Positions 55,478 through 64,000 of a stretch of 64,000 nucleotides of DNA are shown piece after piece. The DNA comes from Kutzneria buriramensis. GTDB taxonomy: Bacteria > Actinomycetota > Actinomycetes > Mycobacteriales > Pseudonocardiaceae. The first letter of the stretch is position 1, and the number at the start of each line of letters is the position of its first letter. A program made the position numbers and the translations under genes. The DNA lies in NCBI RefSeq assembly GCF_003387475.1, contig NZ_QUNO01000012.1, positions 310,001 through 374,000 of the forward strand, in the 5' to 3' direction. Under the pieces are notes generated by a model. The model was not told the DNA's origin, searched no databases, and saw nothing but the letters and a program-made list of their open reading frames with translations.

Positions 55478-56597
55478 CGGACGCCTCCACACGCAGCTTC
55501 GTCACCGGGAACTCGGGCGGTGGCGGCGGGCGCAGCGGCCCGCGGCCGGGTGTCAGGGAGCCGAGCAGCCGGCCGTTCGCCGGCACGCCCTGCCAGGTCA
55601 GGAAGCCGAGCAGCGCCGTCAGGTAGCCCTCCTTGGCGTCGCTGGGCAGCCCGAAGTCGTCGCTGACGCACAGCTCCGCCGGCGCGAGCTGGCGGCGAAG
55701 CGCCCGCATCAGCACCGGATTCCGCACCCCGCCGCCGGAAGCGACGACGACGTCCGCTCCGTGCTTGCGACAGGCGTCGGCGACGGTGACCGCGGTCAGC
55801 TCCACCAGCGTGGCCATCACGTCCTCGACGACGCGGTGCTCGGTGCCGTCGAGGTAGCCGACGTGGAACAGCTCCTTGCCGGTCGACTTCGGCGCGGGCC
55901 GGCCGTAGTAGGGGTCCTGGAGCAGCAGTTCGAGCAGGTCACCTTGGACGGTGCCGTCGGCGGCCAGCTCGCCGTCCTCGTCCTGGTGCAGGCCGACCCG
56001 GCGGGCGAGCAGGTCCAGCAGCGCGTTGCCCGGGCCGGTGTCGTACGCGATCGGCTCGCGGCCCGGGGCGACGACGGTGATGTTGGCGATGCCGCCGAGG
56101 TTGAGTCCCACCCACGTGCGGTCGTCGCGGCCGCCGAGCCAGAGTGCGTCGAGGATCGCCGCCAGCGGCGCGCCATGACCGCCGCGCGCGACGTCACGGG
56201 CACGCATGTCGGCGACGATCGGCAGCCCGGTCGCCTCCGCGATCCACGCCGGCTGGCCGAGTTGGAGCGTGCCGAGGCAGCGTTCGCCCTCCACCCAGTG
56301 GTAGATGGTCTGGCCGAGCGAGGCGACGAGTCCCAGGTCCGGATGCCGCGCAAGCGCTTGCGCGGCGGCGTTGGCAAACGCTTGCCCGACCCAGGTGTCC
56401 AGCTGGCAGATCTTCGCCGCGGTGCAGTCGCGCGGCGGCAGCGCCGCGAGCAGGTCCGCGTGCACGTGCCGCGGATACGGCACGGAGGTGGCGTCCAGCG
56501 GCGTCAGCACCACGGTGTCGCCGGCCAGTCGCAGCTCGGCCACGGCCGCGTCGATGCCGTCCATCGACGTGCCGGAGATCAGGCCGAGCACCTTCAT
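55464..56597 (-). CDS. anmK: Anhydro-N-acetylmuramic acid kinase
   Basis: AnmK phosphorylates anhydroMurNAc from wall recycling to MurNAc-6-phosphate. The 377-residue protein has the N-terminal ATP-binding motif ISGTSMDGIDAA, SLGQTIYH, ADMRARDVARGGHGAPL, GLNLGGIANIT and TGPGNALLD, all family signatures. The start lacks a ribosome site. The sequence TAAAAAT lies five bases before ATG, suggesting a leaderless transcript. The downstream symporter gene overlaps it. Confidence 0.95.
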   Translation of the reverse strand: MKVLGLISGTSMDGIDAAVAELRLAGDTVVLTPLDATSVPYPRHVHADLLAALPPRDCTAAKICQLDTWVGQAFANAAAQALARHPDLGLVASLGQTIYHWVEGERCLGTLQLGQPAWIAEATGLPIVADMRARDVARGGHGAPLAAILDALWLGGRDDRTWVGLNLGGIANITVVAPGREPIAYDTGPGNALLDLLARRVGLHQDEDGELAADGTVQGDLLELLLQDPYYGRPAPKSTGKELFHVGYLDGTEHRVVEDVMATLVELTAVTVADACRKHGADVVVASGGGVRNPVLMRALRRQLAPAELCVSDDFGLPSDAKEGYLTALLGFLTWQGVPANGRLLGSLTPGRGPLRPPPPPEFPVTKLRVEASDASR

Positions 56598-56600
56598 GCA

Positions 56601-56617
56601 CGATTTTTACCAAATCG
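56601..56617 (-). promoter_or_regulatory. anmK promoter with inverted repeat
   Basis: CGATTT-N5-AAATCG lies three bases upstream of the anmK start and includes the TAAAAAT -10-like element. It might bind a repressor. Divergent ftsY starts 43 bp further on. Confidence 0.4.
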
Positions 56618-56659
56618 CGCGTCGATGCGTTAGATGTTGGCGGAACCCGGGATGCGAGG

Positions 56660-57955
56660 ATGGCACCCGTGTTGACTCCCACCCAGCTGATCGTCATCGG
56701 CGCCGTCGTGCTGGCGGTGCTGCTCGTCGCCCTGGTGGTCGGGCTCGTGCTGGCCCGGCGCCGCCGGATCGACATGACGAAGAAGAAGGAGGAGCTGGAG
56801 AAGCCGAAGTCCGGCGGCTACCAGGCCGGTGGCGGCTTCAACCTGTCCACCGGTGGCGGCACGGCCACCGTCGAACCGGTCGAACACCCGGTCGTCGACC
56901 GAACCGAGGTCGACGGCCAGCCCGGCGTCGGCGACGACGCCGCCGTGCCGCGCGACTCCGAGCGCCGCACGCTGGTCGACGTCGACCTGCCGGAGCCCGA
57001 GGAGATCGTCGAGGAACCGGTTCTCGACGAGATCGCGCCCACCGCCGGCCGCATGGAGCGGCTGCGCGGGCGGCTGGCCCGGTCCCAGACGATGTTCGGC
57101 AAGAGCCTGCTCGGCCTGCTCGGCGCCGGCGACCTCGACGAGGACTCGTGGACCGAGATCGAGGACCAGCTGCTGATGGCCGATCTCGGCGCGGCCACCG
57201 CCGTCGAGATCGTCGCCACGCTGCGCACGAAGATCGTCTCGCAGGGCGTGAAGGACGCCGCCCAGGCGCGGGCGCTGCTGCGTGAGGTGCTGATCGACGC
57301 CCTGCACCCGGACATGAACCGGTCCGTGCGGGCGCTGCCCGACGACGGCCGGCCGGCCGTGCTGCTGGTCGTCGGCGTCAACGGCACCGGCAAGACCACC
57401 ACCACCGGCAAGCTGGCCCGCGTGCTCGTCGCCGACGGCCGCACCGTGCTGCTCGGCGCCGCCGACACCTTCCGCGCCGCCGCCGCCGAACAGCTCGCCA
57501 CCTGGGGCTCCCGGGTCGGCGCGGACATCGTGCGGGGTCGCGAAGGCGCCGACCCCGCCGCCGTCGCCTTCGACGCCGTCAAGCAGGGCATCGACGCCAA
57601 GGTCGACGCCGTGCTGGTCGACACCGCCGGCCGGCTGCACACCAAGACCGGCCTGATGGACGAGCTGGGCAAGGTCAAGCGGGTGGTGGAGAAGCAGGCG
57701 CTGGTCGACGAGGTGCTCCTGGTGCTGGACGCCACCACCGGCCAGAACGGCCTCATCCAGGCGCGGGTGTTCGCCGAGGTCGTCGACGTGACGGGCGTCG
57801 TGCTGACCAAGCTGGACGGCACCGCCAAGGGCGGCATCGTGTTCCAGGTGCAGCGGGAGCTGGGCGTGCCGGTGAAGCTGGTCGGCCTCGGCGAGGGCCC
57901 CGACGACCTGGCCCCCTTCGAGCCGGCCGCCTTCGTCGACGCCCTGCTGGGCTGA
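56660..57955 (+). CDS. ftsY: Signal recognition particle receptor FtsY
   Basis: This 431-residue SRP receptor GTPase has an N-terminal membrane helix (QLIVIGAVVLAVLLVALVVGLVLA), an acidic linker (about 40-130), and the SRP-GTPase NG domain. The motifs are GVNGTGKTTTTGKLA (P loop), DTFRAAAAEQL, DTAGRLHTKTGLMDELGK and TKLDGTAKGG. The membrane-anchored N-terminus is usual in actinobacteria. ATG 56660 is chosen; GTG 56669 is possible. Confidence 0.96.
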   Translation: MAPVLTPTQLIVIGAVVLAVLLVALVVGLVLARRRRIDMTKKKEELEKPKSGGYQAGGGFNLSTGGGTATVEPVEHPVVDRTEVDGQPGVGDDAAVPRDSERRTLVDVDLPEPEEIVEEPVLDEIAPTAGRMERLRGRLARSQTMFGKSLLGLLGAGDLDEDSWTEIEDQLLMADLGAATAVEIVATLRTKIVSQGVKDAAQARALLREVLIDALHPDMNRSVRALPDDGRPAVLLVVGVNGTGKTTTTGKLARVLVADGRTVLLGAADTFRAAAAEQLATWGSRVGADIVRGREGADPAAVAFDAVKQGIDAKVDAVLVDTAGRLHTKTGLMDELGKVKRVVEKQALVDEVLLVLDATTGQNGLIQARVFAEVVDVTGVVLTKLDGTAKGGIVFQVQRELGVPVKLVGLGEGPDDLAPFEPAAFVDALLG

Positions 57956-57960
57956 GTGTG

Positions 57961-58003
57961 GAAAGGGCCATTCCTGACGTTCGACGTCAGGAATGGCCCT
58001 TTC
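57961..58003. terminator. Terminator after ftsY
   Basis: A perfect 20-bp inverted repeat, GAAAGGGCCATTCCTGACGT, with a 3-nt spacer, lies five bases after the stop codon. Confidence 0.9.
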
Positions 58004-58042
58004 GCAGCATTGGTCGGTCGGGTAACAGCCGGTGGGTAGGTC

Positions 58043-58110
58043 TTGACACACCGTCGGGGCTCGACGTTGGATTCCCCCAAACCTGGTAGTTGGATTCCGC
58101 AATGCGGAAT
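58043..58110 (+). promoter_or_regulatory. Promoter and operator of the DUF3311/symporter operon
   Basis: TTGACA (58043-58048) and TTGGAT (58067-58072) are spaced 18 bp. The perfect palindrome ATTCCGCAATGCGGAAT (58094-58110) lies just downstream of the expected start site, a classic repressor position. The sequence resembles IclR-family sites. Confidence 0.55.
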
Positions 58111-58132
58111 TGCCGGGCTTCGGGGAGGCTCG

Positions 58133-58327
58133 ATGCGACTGCGCCACCTGCTGGGCGTGCTGCCGGTGCTGGGAATGCTCGGCGGCGTCTGGTTCGCCGA
58201 CCGGACCGAGCCGTACGTGCTCGGCCTGCCGTTCATCCTGTTCTGGATGGTGGCCTGGGTCGTGCTCACCAGCGTGGTGCTGGCCGTGATCTACAAGCTC
58301 GACCCGGCCAACCGGAGTGGCGAGTGA
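58133..58327 (+). CDS. DUF3311 small membrane protein
   Basis: The 64-residue protein has two hydrophobic helices (LLGVLPVLGMLGGVWFA; PFILFWMVAWVVLTSVVLAVIY) and the DUF3311 end YKLDP. It begins at ATG 58133 with GGGGAGG four bases upstream. DUF3311 genes are regularly found before sodium/solute symporters, as here. Its stop overlaps the next GTG by four bases, so it is probably an accessory subunit. Confidence 0.85.
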   Translation: MRLRHLLGVLPVLGMLGGVWFADRTEPYVLGLPFILFWMVAWVVLTSVVLAVIYKLDPANRSGE

Positions 58328-59802
58328 CCGCGCTGCTGGTGGTCGCGGCCACCGTGCTGGTCGCGGTCGTGCTGGCGGTGCAGGCCCGTCGCGGCCGCGA
58401 CATGGACCTGGAGCAGTGGACGGTCGGCGGCCGCGGCTTCGGCTCGGTCTTCGTGTTCCTGCTGATGGCCGGCGAGATCTACACGACCTTCACGTTCCTC
58501 GGCGGCTCCGGCTGGGCCTACGGCAAGGGCGGCCCCGCCTTCTACATCCTCTGCTACGGCTCGCTGGCGTTCGTCATGTCGTACTGGCTGCTGCCGGCGG
58601 TCTGGCGCTACGGCAGGCGCAAGGAGCTGTTGTCCCAGGCCGACTTCTACACGGCCAAGTTCGACAGCCCGGCGCTGGGCGTGCTGGTGTCGCTGGTCGG
58701 CGTGGTCGCGCTGGTGCCGTACCTGGTGCTCCAGCTCAAGGGCCTGGGCATCATCGTGTCGGAGACCTCCGGCGGCCGGATTCCGTACGCGGCGGCCATC
58801 ATCGTCGGCACCGTGGTGCTCGCGGCGTATGTGACGATCTCCGGCGTGCGGGGCTCGGCGTGGACGGCGGCTCTGAAGGACGTCCTCATCCTGGCGGTCG
58901 TCGTGTTCCTCGGCATCTACCTGCCGGTGCGCTACTTCGGCGGCTACAGCGAGATGTTCCACGCCGTCGACGCAGCCAAGCCCGGTTTCCTCACACTGCC
59001 GGCCAAGGGCATGAGCCCCAGCTGGTTCGTGTCCACGGTGCTGCTGTCGGCGTTCGGCTTCTACATGTGGCCGCACTCGTTCGGCGCCGTCTACACCGCC
59101 CGTGACGAGCGGGTCTTCCGCCGCAACGCGGTCGTGCTGCCGCTCTACCAGCTGATCCTGCTCTTCGTGTTCTTCGCCGGCTTCGCCGCCGTCCTGGTCG
59201 TGCCCGGCCTCAAGGGCAGCGACGGCGACCTGTCGCTGCTGCGCATCAGCGTGAAGACGTTCGACCCCTGGTTCGTCGGCGTGGTCGGCGGCGCGGGCGT
59301 GCTGACGGCCCTCGTGCCGGGCTCGCTGATCCTCATGACGTCGGCGACGATGCTGGCCAAGAACGTCTACCGCGTCGCCCGGCCGGGCACCTCCGACCGG
59401 CAGGTCGGCGTGCTGGCCAAGATCCTGGTGCCGGTCGTCGCGGTGATCGCGTTGTACTTCACGTTCAACGGCGGCGACACCATCGTCTCGCTGCTCCTGA
59501 TGGGCTACTCGCTGGTCACGCAGCTGTTCCCGGCCCTGCTGCTGAGCCTGTGCCGCCGCCGGCTGGTCAACGCGACCGGCGCCGCCGCGGGCATTCTGGT
59601 CGGCGTCGCCGTGGTCGCGGCGTTCACCATCAGCGGTGCCACGCTGGCCGGGCTCGCGCCGTGGCTGCCGCAGCCGGTGCAGGACCTGAACACCGGCGTC
59701 GTCGCGCTGGTCGCGAACGTGGTCGTGCTGGGCCTCGTCACGATGATCACCCGTCGCCACCGTGCGGTGCGGGGTGCGCCGACCGAGTCCGTCACGGCCT
59801 GA
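58324..59802 (+). CDS. Sodium/solute symporter, MctP-like
   Basis: This 492-residue SSS transporter has about 13 membrane helices and WTVGGRGFGSVFVFLLMAGEIYTTFTFLGGSGWAYGKG near the N-terminus. Together with DUF3311 it fits the family that includes the monocarboxylate permease MctP. It should import a small organic acid with Na+ or H+; the substrate is not certain. GTG 58324 is in the GTGA overlap. Confidence 0.88.
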   Translation: MTALLVVAATVLVAVVLAVQARRGRDMDLEQWTVGGRGFGSVFVFLLMAGEIYTTFTFLGGSGWAYGKGGPAFYILCYGSLAFVMSYWLLPAVWRYGRRKELLSQADFYTAKFDSPALGVLVSLVGVVALVPYLVLQLKGLGIIVSETSGGRIPYAAAIIVGTVVLAAYVTISGVRGSAWTAALKDVLILAVVVFLGIYLPVRYFGGYSEMFHAVDAAKPGFLTLPAKGMSPSWFVSTVLLSAFGFYMWPHSFGAVYTARDERVFRRNAVVLPLYQLILLFVFFAGFAAVLVVPGLKGSDGDLSLLRISVKTFDPWFVGVVGGAGVLTALVPGSLILMTSATMLAKNVYRVARPGTSDRQVGVLAKILVPVVAVIALYFTFNGGDTIVSLLLMGYSLVTQLFPALLLSLCRRRLVNATGAAAGILVGVAVVAAFTISGATLAGLAPWLPQPVQDLNTGVVALVANVVVLGLVTMITRRHRAVRGAPTESVTA

Positions 59803-59891
59803 GCCAGCCACCGCATCGGGCGACGCACAGCCCACCACCCGTTGACGGAACGTCACCGAAACCGGGCGGGTAGGCCCGTGGAAATGCCCTG

Positions 59892-59928
59892 TTAACACCG
59901 GACCGCCGACAGTTCACGCCCGCGAAAC
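59892..59928 (+). promoter_or_regulatory. GlnR-like binding box upstream of amt
   Basis: TTCAC (59913-59917), six bases, then GAAAC (59924-59928) fit the TnAC-n6-GAAAC GlnR half-box. A second TTAAC at 59892-59896 lies 21 bp upstream, near the expected spacing, though its GAAAC partner is missing. The site is about 72 bp upstream of amt. Confidence 0.55.
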
Positions 59929-59999
59929 ATGAGGCGCGGGCCGGTGAAACAGCCGCTGCGGATGCTTCCGTGCAGTTGGCGCCCGCACGGGAGGACGAT

Positions 60000-61746
<1,747 letters not shown>

Positions 61747-61749
<3 letters not shown>

Positions 61750-64000
61750 ACCGATCTGGGGGCCGTTTCGGCGGACGACCTGGTGCGGGCCAGGGACTTG
61801 CTCCTCAAGCCCGCACCGGGCCACCGCCGACTACCGGCGGAGGCGCTTCGCGAGGCGCTGGTCGACCTGCACGAGTTCTGGCTCACGGCCCACGCCGGCA
61901 CCGCCGGCGTGGGCGCGGGGGCCGCCCTGGTGGCCGTCGGCGCGCTGGGCCGGCGGGAGTTCGTGCCGGGATCCGACCTCGACCTCGTGCTCGTGCACAA
62001 CGGGCGCAAGGACATCGACTCCGTCGCCGAGAAGCTGTGGTATCCGCTGTGGAACTCCGGCATCGGACTGGACCACTCGGTGCGCACCGTCGGCGAGGCG
62101 CTGCGGGTCGCCGGCAGCGACCTGCGGGTGGCGCTCGGGCTGCTGGAGGCCCGGTTCCTCGCGGGTGACCAGGAGGTCGCCGAGCGCCTGATCAACTCGG
62201 CCCGGCAGCAGTGGCGGGCCGGCATCCGGGACCGCCTCGACGAGCTCGCCGACCAGGCCAAGCGGCGCTGGACGGCGTCCGGAGAGGTGGCGCACCGCGT
62301 GGAGCCGGACATCAAGCACGGTCGCGGCGGGCTGCGTGACGTGCAGCTGGTGGACGCCCTGGCGGTGGCTCAGGTCATCGACCGTCCCGGCGGCGATGTC
62401 GAAGAGGCGCGGGAACTTCTGCTCGACGTTCGGACGGAACTGCGGCGCGCCAGCGGAAAGCCTCGCGATGTCCTGCACGCCCAGGAGGGTGACGAGGTCG
62501 CCTCGGCGCTGGCGATGGGCGACCGGTTCGGGCTCGCGCGGGCGTTGTCGTCGGCCGGTCGGACCGTCGTCTACGCCGTCGACGTGGCACTGCGATCCGC
62601 GCGGGCGGCCGCTCCCCGTAAGGGAATCGGCGCGTTCGGGCGATCGGCACTGCGTCGGGGCCCGGCCAGGCGGCCGCTGGACGACGGCGTTGTCTTGCAC
62701 GGCAACGAAGTCGCGCTGGCCCGGGACGCCGTGCCCAGCCGTGACCCCGGGCTGCTGCTTCGCGTCGCCGGGTCCGCTGCCCGTACGAACAGCCCCATCT
62801 CGTCGGGGACTTTGACCCGGCTCGCCGACTCCTCGCCCGAGCTGCGCAAGCCGTGGCCGCGCGAGGCCCGTGACGAGCTTCTCGAGTTGCTCGGCACCGG
62901 TCCCGGGCTCATCGACGTCGTCGAGGCCCTGGACCGGACCGGCCTGTGGGGGCGGCTCTTCCCCGAGTGGGGCGCCGTTCGAGACCTGCCGCCGCGGGAT
63001 CTCGCACACACGTGGACCGTCGACCGGCACCTCGTGCAGACCACCGCCCACGCGGCCCGGCTTGCCACCACCGTCTCGCGGCCCGACCTGCTGCTGCTTT
63101 CCGCGCTGCTGCACGACATCGGCAAGGGACGGGACGCCGACCACTCCGAGGTCGGCGCCGCGCTGGCCACCCAGATCGGGGAGCGGTTGGGCTTGTGGCC
63201 CAATGACGTCCTGCTGCTGTCAGCCGCCGTGCGACACCACTTGTTGTTGCCGCACACCGCAACCCGGCGTGACGTCGAGGACGACGCCACCGTCGCCCGG
63301 GTCGTCGAGACCCTGGGCGGCGACCCCGTGCTGCTGGAGTTGTTGCACGCCTTGGCCGAGGCCGATTCGCTGGCCACCGGTCCCGGCGTGTGGACCGACT
63401 GGAAGGCCGGGCTCATCGCCGACCTGGTGCGGCGCTGCCGTTCCGCGATGGCCGGCGAGCCGTCGCCCCATCCCGAGCCGCTGGACGCGTCGCAGCAGGA
63501 CTTGGCGCAGAAGGTGGCCGTGTCCGGCAAACCCGACGTGCTGATCACCGAGGACGGTTCCTCGGCGACCGTCACCGTCGTCGCCCCCGACCGTCCCGGC
63601 CTGCTCTCCCGTGCCGCCGGCGTGTTGGCGCTGAACTCCCTCCAGGTCCACTCCGCCGCCCTGCGCAGCCACGCCGAAGTCGCCGTCGACGTCTTCTCCG
63701 TGTCGCCGCGCTTCGGCACCCTGCCCGACGCCGGGCTGATCCGGGAGCAGCTCACCCGCGCCATCGCCGGCGAGCTGCCCCTCGCCGAACGACTCAGCGC
63801 CAAGGAACGCGACTACGGCGGTCCGCCCGCCGACGCCCCGCCCCCTCGCGTCCTGTGGTTCGACGACGAGGCCACCGGCGGCGTCGTCATGGAGCTCCGC
63901 GCCGCTGACCGGATCGGCCTGCTCCACCACGTCGCCGCCACCCTCGAAGGCAACAAGCTCGACGTCCGGTGGGCCAAGGTCGCCACCCTCGGCGGCACCG
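61747..64000 (+). CDS. glnD: Bifunctional PII (adenylyl/uridylyl)transferase GlnD, partial at window end
   Basis: The frame opens at GTG 61747 (GGGAGG five bases upstream) and is still open at the window edge after 751 codons. Domains in order are a nucleotidyltransferase (ALGRREFVPGSDLDLVLVHNG, about 70), a linker, an HD hydrolase (LLHDIGKGRDADHSE, about 455), and two ACT domains (VTVVAPDRPGLLSRAAG; LRAADRIGLLHHVAATLEG). It modifies and de-modifies GlnK in response to glutamine. Only the last few dozen residues are missing. Confidence 0.96.

Overview
The window is about 70% GC, with GTG and occasional TTG starts and tightly overlapping genes. Its backbone order is recG, pyc, rsmD, coaD, sepIVA, DUF177, rpmF, rnc, mutM, acyP, smc, ftsY, amt, glnK, glnD. 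From memory this matches the Mycobacterium tuberculosis segment from recG (Rv2973c) to glnD (Rv2918c). With the four-cysteine L32 protein, the Streptomyces-type DnaA boxes and the number of SARP, LuxR, PadR and ECF regulators, this points to an actinomycete of the Pseudonocardiales. I do not claim a genus.

Layout. 0-9.3 kb: two DnaA boxes, a TetR gene, recG, a TetR/hydrolase operon with an operator-like repeat, sthA, and a carbohydrate ABC importer lacking its own ATPase. 9.4-16.5 kb: pyruvate carboxylase, an arginase-family gene behind a tiny leaderless ORF, and an unknown gene coupled to a membrane-anchored M16 peptidase. 16.5-21.9 kb: rsmD, coaD, a secreted guanyl-specific RNase, sepIVA, DUF177-rpmF-rnc and mutM. 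Three copies of a structured intergenic repeat lie here, two of them as an inverted pair around mutM. 22-25.5 kb: a PadR/membrane-protein pair and a LuxR regulator. 25.6-33.6 kb: a complete kdp potassium system (small ORF, kdpF, A, B, C, D, E) behind an 11-bp tandem operator. 33.6-37.1 kb: a toxin-antitoxin pair, a small unknown gene, a PhoU-like gene, and two Thr-rich exported proteins. 37.2-44.9 kb: acyP, an ECF sigma/anti-sigma pair, a two-domain cell-wall hydrolase, and smc. 44.9-56.6 kb: a Crp-type regulator divergent from a cyclase-like gene and its coupled membrane partner, then a SARP regulator, a GGDEF protein, an MFS transporter, a sodium/solute symporter and anmK. 56.7-64 kb: ftsY, a DUF3311/symporter pair, and amt-glnK-glnD behind a GlnR-like box. 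glnD runs off the window end.

The most interesting local system is the gene pair at 45736-47894. A class III nucleotide-cyclase-like protein ends in a short Asn/Gln/Gly motif that also opens the translationally coupled membrane protein. This is the arrangement expected of a bacterial amyloid-type (RHIM-like) signalling pair. A cyclic-nucleotide-type regulator is divergent from it. The second notable signal is the three-copy intergenic repeat near 19-22 kb. Its loop is conserved, but its stem arms have changed in a compensatory way between copies.

Most long ORFs on the opposite strand are coding shadows of high-GC genes and are left out. No tRNA, rRNA, CRISPR array or IS transposase was seen.
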